In this document: positions 26,671 through 35,180 of the stretch, in pieces
Layout: each line of letters opens with the position of its first letter
Numbering within the stretch: position 1 is the stretch's first letter
Assembly: GCF_013294115.1 (NCBI RefSeq)
Contig: NZ_JABSNP010000011.1
Location: 1 to 64,000, forward strand
DNA: 64,000 nt
Origin: Hymenobacter caeli
GTDB lineage: Bacteria > Bacteroidota > Bacteroidia > Cytophagales > Hymenobacteraceae
Reading direction: 5' to 3'
Program-made: the position numbers and the translations under genes
Notes under the pieces: model-generated
The model's database searches: none
Told to the model about the DNA's origin: nothing
What the model saw: only the letters and a program-made list of their open reading frames with translations

Positions 26671-26847
26671 ATGAAACCGACCCGAGCAATTGTACTGCTG
26701 GCCGCCAGCGCGGCCCTGTTCCTGACCGCCGCCTGCTCCCAGGCCCCCGACGCGGAAAAAGACCCCAACGCCGACGCCGCCTACAAGCGCGACCACCGCA
26801 CCGAGATGTACCGCAAGGCGCAAGAGAGCAACGTGACCCGCAACTAA
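26671..26847 (+). CDS. Small predicted lipoprotein (58 aa)
   Basis: 58 residues. A short basic N terminus and hydrophobic stretch end in the lipobox LTAAC, so cleavage would leave a lipidated peptide of about 37 residues. The rest is charged (DAEKDPNADAAYKRDHRTEMYRKAQESN). No family is recognised. A -7-like box TACCTTCG lies 4 bases before the ATG, suggesting a very short leader. It is convergent with the next gene across a strong shared terminator. Confidence 0.6.
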   Translation: MKPTRAIVLLAASAALFLTAACSQAPDAEKDPNADAAYKRDHRTEMYRKAQESNVTRN

Positions 26848-26878
26848 GCCGGCCCGCCCGCGCGGCCGACCTCATAGG

Positions 26879-26923
26879 AAACGCAAAGCCCCCGCCGGAC
26901 TATCCGGCGGGGGCTTTGCGTTT
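26879..26923. terminator. Bidirectional terminator
   Basis: Perfect 20-bp inverted repeat around a 5-base loop, starting AAA and ending TTT, between the convergent genes ending at 26847 (plus) and 26948 (minus). Confidence 0.9.
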
Positions 26924-26947
26924 CTTCTATACTTGGGGTAGAACTGG

Positions 26948-27430
26948 CTAGTCGGCCAGCACCAGCTCGGGCTGGGGCAGGGCGGCGAAGTCGGGCAGGG
27001 TGATGCCGGCCAGCAGGCGCTGCTCCAGCAGGTCGGCCCAGGTGCGCAGGTACAATACCACGTCGTCGCGCTGGTTGTGGCGCAGCTGGTCGCGGCGCTC
27101 GAACGGAATGGCGAACCGGATGGTGGGGTCGGCGAGGCGCTCGAGGTGGGTGAGGTCGGCGCGGGTGAAGCCCAGGGCCAGCATCTCGTCGATGGTGTCG
27201 TCGATGGGCAGGCCGCTGGCGGGGCAGTAGTCGACGAGCTGCCGCTCCCAGTCGCCGTAGCGCTGCATGGCCCGGGCGTGGATTTCGCCCTTGGTCAGCT
27301 TCGTGACGGTCTGGGCCAGGTGGCCGCAGTTGCAGCTGCCCATGTGGCCCCACTGGTAGGGCGTTTGGGTGGCGAGGCGCTGGGCGGTGTCGCGCAGGGC
27401 CTGGATGACGGGAAGCGAGGTGGTAGCCAT
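26948..27430 (-). CDS. Conserved hypothetical protein (160 aa)
   Basis: 160 residues from the ATG at 27430 (MATTSLPVIQALRDTAQRL). It is soluble and mostly helical. A GHMGSCNCGHLAQ motif near residue 30 gives two Cys and two His close together, which could bind a metal. I recognise no named family. It is monocistronic between two terminators (26879 and about 27461) and lies downstream of the DEAD-box helicase gene on the same strand. The frame extends upstream into helicase DNA, but that part is low-complexity. Confidence 0.7.
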   Translation of the reverse strand: MATTSLPVIQALRDTAQRLATQTPYQWGHMGSCNCGHLAQTVTKLTKGEIHARAMQRYGDWERQLVDYCPASGLPIDDTIDEMLALGFTRADLTHLERLADPTIRFAIPFERRDQLRHNQRDDVVLYLRTWADLLEQRLLAGITLPDFAALPQPELVLAD

Positions 27431-27460
27431 AGGGGGGACGAATGACGAGGTACTGGACTG

Positions 27461-27496
27461 AAAAAGCAAAACGGGCCGGAAAAAGTTTTCCGGCCC
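27461..27496 (-). terminator. Rho-independent terminator after the DEAD-box helicase gene
   Basis: GC-rich inverted repeat (CGGGCCGGAAAA and its complement) around a short loop, followed on the minus strand by TTTTGCTTTTT. It lies about 50 bases past the helicase stop at 27543. Confidence 0.85.
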
Positions 27497-27542
27497 GCTT
27501 CGGGAATCGTCGATTAAACGAGAAAATTTTCCGTTCCCGTCA

Positions 27543-29036
27543 TTAGTAGGAGCTGCGGCGCGAGCCGCCGCCCTCGCGGCGGCCGCCGTCACGCCCGCCG
27601 CTGCCGCCGGCCTGCACGCGCTGGCCGCCGCTGCCGAAGCGGCGGTTGGTGTCGGAGCCGCCGCCGGCGGGCGCGGCCGCGGCGCGGCTGCCGCCCGAGG
27701 GCCGGTTGCTGTTGGCCGACGACCGCTCGGGGCGCTCGGACCGCTCGCCGCCGCTGCGGCCGCCGCTGGGGGCCCCGCCGGAGCGGCCCCCACCGCTGCT
27801 CCCGTCGCGGCTGGGGCGCTGGGGCCGGCCCGCCGGGCCCTTGGGCCGGACGATGCGCTCGCGGCCGTTCAGCTCCACGGGGCGCACGTGGGCCGTGGTG
27901 AAGGGGTGGTCGGTGTTCAGGTCAATCTGGCGGTTGATGAGCTTCTGGATGTCCTGCAAGTAGGCGCGCTCCTCGTCTTCCACGAACGAGAAGGCCGTGC
28001 CGAAGGCCCCGGCCCGGCCCGTGCGGCCGATGCGGTGCACGTAGGTTTCGGGCTCGTTGGGGATTTCGTAGTTGACGACGTGGGTCAGCTCGTCCACGTC
28101 GATGCCGCGGGCGGCGATGTCGGTGGCCACCAGCACGCGGGTGCTGCCGGCCTTGAAGTTCGACAGGGCCCGCTGGCGGTGGTTCTGGCTTTTGTTGCCG
28201 TGGATGGCCTCGGCCACAATCTCGTACTGGGCCAGGGCCTTCACTACCTTGTCGGCCCCGTGCTTGGTGCGGGTGAAAACGAGCACGCGGCGGATGGCCT
28301 TGTCGGTGAGCACGTGGCGGAGCAGGGCGGGCTTGTTGTTGCCCTCCACCAGAAACACCGACTGCGTCACCGTCTCGGCGGTGCTGCTCACGGGCGTCAC
28401 GGCCACGCGCACGGGGTTGGGGCGCAGGATGGTGGCGGCCAGCTCCTGAATCTGGCCGGGCATGGTGGCCGAGAAGAACAGGGTCTGGCGCTTGGCGGGC
28501 AGCTTGGGCAGGATGCGCTTGATGTCGTTGATGAAGCCCATGTCGAGCATCCGGTCGGCCTCGTCGAGCACGAAAATCTCCACCCCGCGCAGATCCACGA
28601 AGCCCTGGTTCATGAGGTCGAGCAGGCGGCCGGGGGTGGCGATGAGCACCTCCACGCCGCGTTGCAGCTGCTGCACCTGCGGGTGCTGGCCCACGCCGCC
28701 GAAGATGACGGTGTGGCGAATCTGGCTCAGGTGGCGGCCGTAGGCCCCGAACGACTCATTAATCTGGATGGCCAGCTCGCGCGTGGGCGTCAGCACGAGG
28801 CAGCGGATGCGGCGGGGGGCCTGCTTTTCGAGCTGCGCCGAGCGGTGCAGCAGCTGCAGGATGGGGGCGGTGAAGGCGGCGGTTTTGCCGGTGCCGGTCT
28901 GGGCCACGCCCAGCAGGTCGTGGCCTTCCAGCACGTGCGGAATGGCCTGCTGCTGGATGGGGGTGGGGGTGGTGTAGCCTTCCTCGGTCAGTGCCTTGAG
29001 GAGGGGGTCAATCAGGTTTAATTCGCTAAACGTCAT
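27543..29036 (-). CDS. DEAD-box RNA helicase (RhlE-like)
   Basis: 497 residues from the ATG at 29036 (MTFSELNLIDPLL). The Q motif PTPIQQQAIP, Walker A AQTGTGKTAA, DEADRMLDMGF, SAT and HRIGRTGRAG are all intact in a two-RecA core of about 375 residues. Residues about 380-497 are a basic Arg/Gly/Ser-rich tail typical of RNA-binding extensions. The role is ATP-dependent RNA unwinding in ribosome assembly or mRNA turnover. The nearest good promoter box (29309) implies a leader of roughly 260 bases, a feature often linked to temperature or auto-regulation in such genes (inference). Confidence 0.93.
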   Translation of the reverse strand: MTFSELNLIDPLLKALTEEGYTTPTPIQQQAIPHVLEGHDLLGVAQTGTGKTAAFTAPILQLLHRSAQLEKQAPRRIRCLVLTPTRELAIQINESFGAYGRHLSQIRHTVIFGGVGQHPQVQQLQRGVEVLIATPGRLLDLMNQGFVDLRGVEIFVLDEADRMLDMGFINDIKRILPKLPAKRQTLFFSATMPGQIQELAATILRPNPVRVAVTPVSSTAETVTQSVFLVEGNNKPALLRHVLTDKAIRRVLVFTRTKHGADKVVKALAQYEIVAEAIHGNKSQNHRQRALSNFKAGSTRVLVATDIAARGIDVDELTHVVNYEIPNEPETYVHRIGRTGRAGAFGTAFSFVEDEERAYLQDIQKLINRQIDLNTDHPFTTAHVRPVELNGRERIVRPKGPAGRPQRPSRDGSSGGGRSGGAPSGGRSGGERSERPERSSANSNRPSGGSRAAAAPAGGGSDTNRRFGSGGQRVQAGGSGGRDGGRREGGGSRRSSY

Positions 29037-29308
29037 AAGTTGGGTTGGGTACTCAATACTACGTATCGGGTTGATAAACAGCGGCCCACGAGGGCGCGCT
29101 GGCGGGGCCCGGCGAGGGGGCACAAGCGGACGGGGCCGCGCCGGAGGTCCGGGCGCGGGCGGGGTTGGCGGCTCGTCGGAGGCCGCCGCATTCCCTGAAA
29201 AAGAGAAGTTGGGGTGAGGTGCGCTTACTTCGCGGAGGCAGCCGAGGCGCGGGGCTTTGCCCGGCGCGGCCGGGCGGCGGGCTGCTCCGACGGCGGCCCT
29301 GGTTTTTA

Positions 29309-29316
29309 CAAAGATA
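29309..29316 (-). promoter_or_regulatory. Bacteroidota -7 promoter box (TATCTTTG)
   Basis: Minus-strand TAnnTTTG match between the divergent helicase and Nudix genes. It would give the helicase mRNA a leader of about 265 bases. Confidence 0.45.
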
Positions 29317-29334
29317 CAACACAACTCCCCCACG

Positions 29335-29850
29335 ATGCAGATTACCGACCGCAAGCGCGTTTTCAACGGCCACTACAAAATCGACGAGCTGGCCGTGCGG
29401 GCCCCCAACGGCCAGGCGTTCACCCGCGAGCAGTTCATCTTCGGTAACGCCGTGGCGGCCCTCGTCTTCGACACCGCGCGCCAGCTCTACGTCCTCACCC
29501 GGCAGTTCCGCTACGGCCCCGAGCAGGAAGTGCTGGAAATCGCCGCCGGCATGATTGACCCCGGCGAGGGCCCCGACGCCACCGTGCGCCGCGAAATCCA
29601 CGAGGAGCTGGGCTACGAAGTCGATGCCCTCACGCCCATTGCCACCGTGTTCTCCACGCCCGGGGCCAGCACCGAAACCATCGCCCTCTACTACGCCGAA
29701 GTAAGCCGCCAAACCGGCCCCGGCGGCGGCATGGCCGGCGAAAACGAAACCATCGAAATCGTCACGATGGACTGGGACGCGCTGGTTGCCGAGCCCTTCC
29801 AGGACGCCAAAACCCTGGTGGCCGTGCAGTGGGCCCGGCTGCGGCGGTAG
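29335..29850 (+). CDS. Nudix hydrolase (ADP-sugar/NDP-sugar pyrophosphatase type)
   Basis: 171 residues from the ATG at 29335. The Nudix box Gx5Ex7REUxEExGU is complete, from GMIDPGE to REIHEELGY, near residues 77-99. The upstream QFRYGPEQEVLEIAAG and downstream STPGASTETIALYYAE match ADP-ribose/GDP-mannose pyrophosphatase relatives. It probably cleaves a nucleoside diphosphate sugar to a phosphosugar and NMP using Mg2+. It is divergent from the DEAD-box helicase gene. The substrate cannot be chosen from sequence alone. Confidence 0.9.
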   Translation: MQITDRKRVFNGHYKIDELAVRAPNGQAFTREQFIFGNAVAALVFDTARQLYVLTRQFRYGPEQEVLEIAAGMIDPGEGPDATVRREIHEELGYEVDALTPIATVFSTPGASTETIALYYAEVSRQTGPGGGMAGENETIEIVTMDWDALVAEPFQDAKTLVAVQWARLRR

Positions 29851-30083
29851 CGGGTGCGGCCCAGTGGCTGGCTTACTGTTGGATGCGCTTGTGGTATCGG
29901 GTGGATACTGCTGGCACGCTGATTTTGGGTGGCCCACTGGGGAAGCAGGTAGATTGTCCCCATTTTGACCAGCCTACTTTTGAGTGAAGCTTGATTAGGT
30001 GTCACTTATGGAGCAGCACGCTTTGTCTGGGGTGATGATATTGATGGATTTATAGACAACAAAATTGGATTTCGAAATAGATA

Positions 30084-30427
30084 ATGGACTACAAATCTTA
30101 TCTGAAGATAGTGTTCTCTGTTACGCGTAAAGACATAACCGCCACTTATGGTGCAGCGGCCTTGGCTACGTTTCCATTGATTTTTTTAGCTTCAGGCACA
30201 ACTTATTGGATAATTAAGTCTTCAGGAATATATCTTTCTTATTTCTTATTCATGTCGATATTTTTTTTATTAAATGCCAGTATATTTTTTTAAATCTTAA
30301 ATTCATAAAAAACAACTGGCAAATTATTTATACTTCGAACCGTAATGCTTCTCCTCAATGGTTAAAATATTGGAGTATCTTTTATTTAAGTTTTATATAT
30401 TTAATGGTATTAGCTATAATTTCATAA
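30084..30427 (+). pseudogene. Small membrane protein gene interrupted by a poly-T frameshift
   Basis: The first frame encodes 69 residues with two hydrophobic segments (AALATFPLIFLASG and IYLSYFLFMSIFFLL) and stops right after a run of seven Ts (30285-30291). If one T is added, the frame reads on without a stop for about 45 more residues, including a third hydrophobic segment (YLSFIYLMVLAIIS), to TAA at 30425-30427. This indicates a roughly 114-residue three-helix membrane protein broken by a homopolymer slip. The region is AT-rich compared with its surroundings. The cause could be a true mutation, phase variation or a sequencing error. No family is recognised. Confidence 0.55.
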
Positions 30428-30735
30428 TATTTCAACGTGAATGTCAAAGTAATCATCTTTAAGACTTGAAAAATGGCGGTAGTTAAAAGTGAGGTGGCAT
30501 ATTACAACTTAGTCAATTAATTAATGTCCTAAAAATGCATCCAGTGCCTCGAAAACAGAGTTTTTTACCTGATGCAACTAACTAAATTAATGGCATTACC
30601 TCATTCTGGACCACCGCTAAATCGTTAGCTTTTATAATGCTATAATAGGGATACCTAAGTAAATATTATACGTAGCATTATTACGAGGTGCCCAAACGTC
30701 AAGTAGAGCTTGGGGCCGCCCGGATTCGCTAGGTA
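30428..30735. other. AT-rich intergenic stretch
   Basis: About 310 bases between the broken membrane gene and the XRE gene. Stops occur in every frame and I see no RNA gene or clear terminator. The low GC continues from the preceding gene, suggesting both belong to acquired DNA. Confidence 0.5.
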
Positions 30736-31092
30736 TCAAGCGTGTTTCAAGATAAGCTCGGCCGAAATGCCCAGCTTTTGGTACAGCCGCTTGGCCAGGT
30801 CCAAGTTGATGGCCCGTTTGCCGTTCAGTACTTCGCTCAGGCGGCTGTTGGCCACGCCGAGCAGGGCCGCCAACTCTTGTTTCTTTAGGTGCCGCGCCAC
30901 CATTTCCCGCTCCAGGATGCCCACCAGCGAGGTGGGGGCGACGGGGCGGTGGCCGTGGCCGTTTTCGTATTCGTTGGCGGCGTGGCCCAATGCTTTGATT
31001 TCGTCCAGGCCGCCGGGCTCGTGGTCGATGAGGTGTTCCAGCCGCGTCATGGCGGCCCGGTATTCATTTTCGGTGTGGAGGGGGCGCGTCAT
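30736..31092 (-). CDS. HigA-like XRE regulator without an adjacent toxin
   Basis: 118 residues. The first half is helical (EYRAAMTRLEHLIDHEPGGLDEIKALGHAANEYE), as in HigA-type antitoxins. The second half is an HTH (HLKKQELAALLGVANSRLSEVLNGKRAINLDLAKRL). Such proteins usually sit directly after a RelE-like HigB toxin. None is found within 200 bases on either side, so this is an orphan antitoxin or a free-standing regulator. The flanking DNA is AT-rich accessory sequence. Confidence 0.85.
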   Translation of the reverse strand: MTRPLHTENEYRAAMTRLEHLIDHEPGGLDEIKALGHAANEYENGHGHRPVAPTSLVGILEREMVARHLKKQELAALLGVANSRLSEVLNGKRAINLDLAKRLYQKLGISAELILKHA

Positions 31093-31308
31093 GGGGCGGG
31101 TGGCGTTGGATTCACGGTTTTGCTTTCATCAAACCTGATGAACGAAGTGCTCACGCAAGCATCACGTCGCCGATTACAACCAGCTTACAAACACTTTACG
31201 CGACTAGTGCGTTATATTCGCATCAGAATAAATTGTACAAAGCGGGCAAAGTATATCATCTTTAAGTGCAATATATTTGTTTTATACAAAACATCGCTTT
31301 TTATCCTA

Positions 31309-31530
31309 ATGGAAATGCCTAGTCTTTCCTTGTTGATTCCCTTGGCTGTCGGTACCCTCAGCGCGGTGGCTCTGGTAGTCCGAGTCGTTGGTAAGCTTTC
31401 TGCGAATCATATTACGGTAACCCGTGCTGATACCGGTGCGTCCGTTGTATTGGAGCGTCCTAGGGTCGAGCAGTCGCGGGAAAACCGGTCTGAGCAAGCA
31501 CGCAAACTGTTGGGCTTGGTTGAAGCGTAG
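31309..31530 (+). CDS. Small membrane protein (73 aa), possibly EACC1-like
   Basis: 73 residues. An N-terminal hydrophobic helix (LSLLIPLAVGTLSAVALVV) is followed by a beta-strand pair around HITVTRADTGASVVLE and a charged C terminus. The layout of one transmembrane helix then a short VTVTR-type beta hairpin resembles small effector-associated components of conflict systems (EACC1), but this is a visual resemblance only. The next gene begins 5 bases later on the same strand, so the two are co-transcribed. Confidence 0.6.
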   Translation: MEMPSLSLLIPLAVGTLSAVALVVRVVGKLSANHITVTRADTGASVVLERPRVEQSRENRSEQARKLLGLVEA

Positions 31531-31535
31531 CGGGC

Positions 31536-31886
31536 ATGGCAGACGAAGTACCCAAAGGGGAGGCCGGCAATCCGGCCTCCCTTTCCAGTTATGAAGGCCT
31601 GGCCAGTACGGCCCTGGTAGCGTTAGCCAACCTCATTCCTTACCCGGCCGGCCGGATTGTGGGCACAATCGTAGCGGCCCCGCTGGGGGTAGTGGTTGGG
31701 CGGCTCATTGGTTGGAAAATCCAGCAGCGCAAGCGCGAAGAAGTGCGCCGGATTGTGAACGAAGAGATGGACGACGTGCGCAAAGAACTTGCACGCGCAG
31801 ACCTGACGCCGGAACGCATCGAAAAGCTGCAAGATGAGCTTGAGCAGCTGCGCAATGTGCGCCTCAAGCAGTTGCTGTTGGATTGA
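31536..31886 (+). CDS. Small membrane-anchored coiled-coil protein (116 aa)
   Basis: 116 residues. A hydrophobic, glycine-containing region (about 20-60) could form one or two membrane helices. It is followed by a long charged amphipathic helix (KREEVRRIVNEEMDDVRKEL through KLQDELEQLRNVRLKQ) likely to be a coiled coil. No family is recognised. It is translated right after the 73-residue membrane protein, so the pair probably forms a membrane complex (inference). A weak hairpin with a TTTTTT run follows the stop. Confidence 0.6.
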   Translation: MADEVPKGEAGNPASLSSYEGLASTALVALANLIPYPAGRIVGTIVAAPLGVVVGRLIGWKIQQRKREEVRRIVNEEMDDVRKELARADLTPERIEKLQDELEQLRNVRLKQLLLD

Positions 31887-31936
31887 CTATTGGGCTTTTT
31901 TGTGTGTCACCACAAGCCCAGCCTCCGGGGCCCCAG

Positions 31937-32542
31937 CTACTGCACTGGCGGCACCGTCACCACGTACTCGAAGGCCAGGTAGAGTTTGGCGTCGCCGACG
32001 CGCACCTTCAGTTCCTGGGGCTCGACTTTGGGCAGGGGCAGTAGGCCCTGGGCCTGGTAGAGGTCGCGGCCGTAGAAGCGGCCGGGCGTGGCGGGGGGCA
32101 CGAGTTTGAACACTTCCTGGCCGGCCTTGTCGGTGGCCACCACGACGAGGTTGACGAGGTTGGCGCTGCCGGGGCCCTTGCGGCGGATGGTCACCTGCAA
32201 CGCGCCGCCGGGGGGCAGGGCGGCCAACCGGCGCTGGTAGGTGGTGTCGGCCCAGGTGTGGAGCTTGCGCAGCTCGTCGATTTCGGCCAGCATCTGGGCG
32301 TAGGGGCGGTAGGCCAACTTCGTGTAGACGCCGGCGACGTCGGCTTCCTCGTCGGTGTTTTTGGTCACGTTCTGCACGGCCGGCGACTCGGCGTCGCGCT
32401 GCGGGAACAGGTAGTGGCGCTTATTAGTGATGAACTTGGACGCGTCGGGGGCCTGCGCGTGGGCGGCCCCGGCCGCGGCCAGGCCCAGAAGGGCGGTGGC
32501 CAACAGGCTGCGGGTGCTACGAATAACGGTAAAAGTGTGCAT
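31937..32542 (-). CDS. Secreted hypothetical protein
   Basis: 201 residues with a clear Sec signal peptide ending AAHAQA (cleavage near residue 30). The mature part has an alpha-helical first half (YAQMLAEIDELRKLHTWADTTYQRRL) and a beta-rich second half (ALQVTIRRKGPGSANLVNLVVVATD and KVRVGDAKLYLAFEYVVTV). It is presumably periplasmic. I recognise no named domain. It is single on its strand and convergent with the two small membrane genes. Confidence 0.7.
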   Translation of the reverse strand: MHTFTVIRSTRSLLATALLGLAAAGAAHAQAPDASKFITNKRHYLFPQRDAESPAVQNVTKNTDEEADVAGVYTKLAYRPYAQMLAEIDELRKLHTWADTTYQRRLAALPPGGALQVTIRRKGPGSANLVNLVVVATDKAGQEVFKLVPPATPGRFYGRDLYQAQGLLPLPKVEPQELKVRVGDAKLYLAFEYVVTVPPVQ

Positions 32543-32783
32543 TGGATAAAGATAAAATTGGGCAGGAATTGGACGGGGTAGTAACTTCTGCTAAAAAACC
32601 TGAAATAGGTGGTTGTGAAGCTGTAAATAAACAAATTTTGGCGCAAATGACTCGCTTTAACCGGCGGCGTAGGCAGTAGAAAACCCGATTTTTTACTAAA
32701 TCGTAACCCTTCGGTAATCATTAGGACACGGACGCGGCCGAATTTTGAGAACAGGACCTTCTGTTCACTTCTTCCTTCGAGCC

Positions 32784-33020
32784 ATGTACTTTCCGGCCTT
32801 GTTTTCGTGGGCGCGGCGCCTGGGGCGCTGGTTGCTGTACGGGCTGTTCCAGGTGGCGCTGGGCGTCGCTTTCGCCCTGCACCTGCTGGGCACCCTGCGC
32901 TCGGCCCTGGGCGGGGGCGGGGCCAACGCCGCGGGCCGCCACCCGGGACCGGCCGTGCGCCCGCGCCGGCCCGAAGCCCGCCGGGCCCGCCCGCGCTTCA
33001 CCAACCCCGCCGCCGCATGA
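32784..33020 (+). CDS. Small basic membrane protein (78 aa)
   Basis: 78 residues. One hydrophobic helix (LLYGLFQVALGVAFALHLLG) is followed by a Gly/Ala/Pro/Arg-rich basic tail. Its stop overlaps the ATG of the LpxH-like gene (ATGA at 33017-33020), indicating translational coupling. No family is recognised. The overlap and start context support it as real, although its composition is close to what GC-rich DNA would give in a random frame. Confidence 0.5.
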   Translation: MYFPALFSWARRLGRWLLYGLFQVALGVAFALHLLGTLRSALGGGGANAAGRHPGPAVRPRRPEARRARPRFTNPAAA

Positions 33021-33964
33021 GCGAGCCCTTGGATTTCACATTTGAGAATACAGGCCCCGCCGGCGTGCCCACCCGGCCGGCCAAGCGTAAAAAGCCCGCC
33101 AAAGCCGGTGGGAGCAAGCGCCGCCGGGTGCAGGTGGCGGTGGTGTCGGACGTCCACCTGGGAACCTACGGCTGCCACGCCCGCGAGCTGCTGCGCTACC
33201 TCAAAAGCATCCGCCCGCAGGTGCTGGTGCTCAACGGCGACATCGTGGACATCTGGCAGTTCAGCAAAAACTACTGGCCCCCGGCCCACATGCGCGTGGT
33301 GCGCTACCTGGCCGGCCTGGCCGCCAAGGGCACCAAAATCCACTACCTCACCGGCAACCACGACGAGCTGCTGCGCAAATTCGCGGGCCTGAAAATCGGG
33401 CAGTTCCACTTGGGCAACAAGCTGGTGCTCGACCTGCCCCACGGCCGCACTTGGCTCTTCCACGGCGACGTGTTCGACGTGACCATGCGGCACTCGCGCT
33501 GGCTGGCCAAGCTCGGCGGGCAGGGCTACGACTTGCTGATTCTCATCAACCGCTTCTTCAATTTCCTGCTCGACAAGCTGGGGCGGCCCCGGGTGGCGCT
33601 CTCCAAGCTGGTGAAGGAGCGGGTGAAGTCCGCCGTGGCCGCCGTGAACAACTTCGAGGAGACGGCCGCCGCCATTGCCGCCGACGAGGGCTACCGCTTC
33701 GTGGCCTGCGGCCACATCCACCAGCCCGAAATCAAGGAAATTGCCACCCCCAAGGGCCCCATCACCTACCTCAACTCCGGCGATTGGGTCGAAAACCTCA
33801 CCGCCCTGGAGTACACCGCCGCCGCCGGCTGGCAGCTCTACCGCTACGCCGACGACCCCCGGATGCAGGCCCTGGCCGAGCCCGACGACGCCACCGACAC
33901 CGCCTCCGACGCCCACCCCGCCCAGCTGCTGGAAGGCCTGCTGGCCGAGTTTAAAATTAAATGA
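33017..33964 (+). CDS. LpxH-like metallophosphoesterase (UDP-2,3-diacylglucosamine diphosphatase family)
   Basis: 315 residues with the calcineurin-like metal sites in order: SDVHLG, NGDIVDIW, TGNHDE, FHGDVFD and GHIHQPE. The N-terminal 35 residues are a basic Lys/Arg-rich extension. LpxH hydrolyses UDP-2,3-diacylglucosamine in lipid A synthesis. Many Bacteroidota encode several relatives of unproven substrate, and the next genes are a glycosyltransferase and a GH1 glycosidase, so a cell-surface glycolipid role is plausible (inference). It starts inside the stop of the preceding small membrane gene. Confidence 0.85.
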   Translation: MSEPLDFTFENTGPAGVPTRPAKRKKPAKAGGSKRRRVQVAVVSDVHLGTYGCHARELLRYLKSIRPQVLVLNGDIVDIWQFSKNYWPPAHMRVVRYLAGLAAKGTKIHYLTGNHDELLRKFAGLKIGQFHLGNKLVLDLPHGRTWLFHGDVFDVTMRHSRWLAKLGGQGYDLLILINRFFNFLLDKLGRPRVALSKLVKERVKSAVAAVNNFEETAAAIAADEGYRFVACGHIHQPEIKEIATPKGPITYLNSGDWVENLTALEYTAAAGWQLYRYADDPRMQALAEPDDATDTASDAHPAQLLEGLLAEFKIK

Positions 33965-33973
33965 ATTTAATTG

Positions 33974-34096
33974 TTGGCTGTTGGTCGTCATGCTGAGCGT
34001 AGCCGAAGCATCTCTCCCGCTGAGTAACCCAATCTATTGAGTTAGTTGAGCAGTAGAGATGCTTCGGCTACGCTCAGCATGACGACCAACAGCCAA
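33974..34096. repeat. MITE-like inverted repeat, 42-bp perfect arms
   Basis: 33974-34015 is the exact reverse complement of 34055-34096, with a 39-base loop. The arms contain ATGCTGAGCGTAGCCGAAGC, a word that looks like a genus-specific dispersed repeat. It lies between the LpxH-like and glycosyltransferase genes and could fold into a long hairpin in the RNA, affecting co-expression. Confidence 0.9.
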
Positions 34097-34118
34097 CATC
34101 AATACCTAACAACCACAG

Positions 34119-35180
34119 ATGCGCATCCTTTACGCCATCCAGGGCACCGGCAATGGCCACCTGGCCCGCGCCCTCGACGTGGTGCCGCTGCTGCAAGCCC
34201 GCTGCGACCGGCTGGATTTGTTGGTCAGCGGCCCGCCGGCCGATTTATCGCTGCCGTTTGAGGTGCGCCACCGGGCCCAGGGCATGGGCTTTTTGTTCGG
34301 CAAGAAGGGCGGCATCAACTTCGTGAAGACGTTCTGGCAGTTCAAATCGGCCAAGTTTGTGAAGGAGATTCAGCGCCTGCCGATTCGAGACTACGACTTG
34401 GTGATTAGCGACTTCGAGCCGGTGTCGAGCTGGGCGTGCCGGCTGCGCGAAGTGCCCTGCGTGGCCCTCAGCCACCAGAGCGCCGTGCTGCACCCGGCCG
34501 CGCCCCGGCCCGCTGATGCGGACCCCGCCGGCCGGGCCGTGCTGCGCCACTACGCGCCGAGCACGGCCCAGTACGGGTTTCATTTTCAGGAGTATGCGCC
34601 GGGCATTTCCACGCCCGTCATCCGCCAGCAGGTGCGGGCCCTGGTGCCCACCGACGAGGGCCACTACACGGTGTACCTGCCGGCCTTCGAGGAAGAGGTG
34701 CTGGTGGAGCGGCTGCGCTACCTGAGCCGGGCCACCCGCTGGGAGGTGTTCAGCAAGCACAGCACCGCGCCCGCCACCTACGGCAACGTGCGGGTGTGGC
34801 CGGTGAGCGGGGGGGCCGACTTCCTGGGCAGCCTGGCCCGGGCCAGCGGCGTGCTGTGCGGGGCCGGCTTCGAGACGCCCGCCGAGGCCCTGTACCTGGG
34901 CAAAAAGCTGCTGGTGGTGCCCATGAAGCAGCAGTACGAGCAGCAGTGCAACGCCGCCGCCCTGGCCCTGCTGGGCGTGCCGGTCATCAAAAATCTCAAA
35001 GACAAGTACTTAGCCGTGGTGGACGAGTGGCTGCACCAGGGCCGGGCCGTGCCCGTACACTACCCCGACCGCACGGGGGCCGTGCTCGACCAGCTGCTGG
35101 CCGAGCAATTGCCCGGGCCCGGGCCCCGGCGGGCCACCGTTTCTTTTCCCGATCCTGAACTCTCCGCGCCCCGCGCATGA
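34119..35180 (+). CDS. Glycosyltransferase family protein (MJ1255/VC2487-like)
   Basis: 353 residues with a GT-B appearance. It begins RILYAIQGTGNGHLARALDV, the nucleotide-sugar glycosyltransferase opening seen in the MJ1255 group. The C-terminal donor-binding half holds SGGADFLGSLARASGVLCGAGFETPAEAL and MKQQYEQQCNA. Acceptor and donor are unknown. Its stop overlaps the start of the GH1 gene by 4 bases (ATGA), so the two are translationally coupled. A 42-bp inverted repeat separates it from the LpxH-like gene. Confidence 0.85.
   Translation: MRILYAIQGTGNGHLARALDVVPLLQARCDRLDLLVSGPPADLSLPFEVRHRAQGMGFLFGKKGGINFVKTFWQFKSAKFVKEIQRLPIRDYDLVISDFEPVSSWACRLREVPCVALSHQSAVLHPAAPRPADADPAGRAVLRHYAPSTAQYGFHFQEYAPGISTPVIRQQVRALVPTDEGHYTVYLPAFEEEVLVERLRYLSRATRWEVFSKHSTAPATYGNVRVWPVSGGADFLGSLARASGVLCGAGFETPAEALYLGKKLLVVPMKQQYEQQCNAAALALLGVPVIKNLKDKYLAVVDEWLHQGRAVPVHYPDRTGAVLDQLLAEQLPGPGPRRATVSFPDPELSAPRA

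Noticed and set aside
30736..31092. HigBA toxin-antitoxin pair
   Set aside because: Only the HigA-like protein is present; no RelE/HigB-like reading frame within 200 bases on either side.
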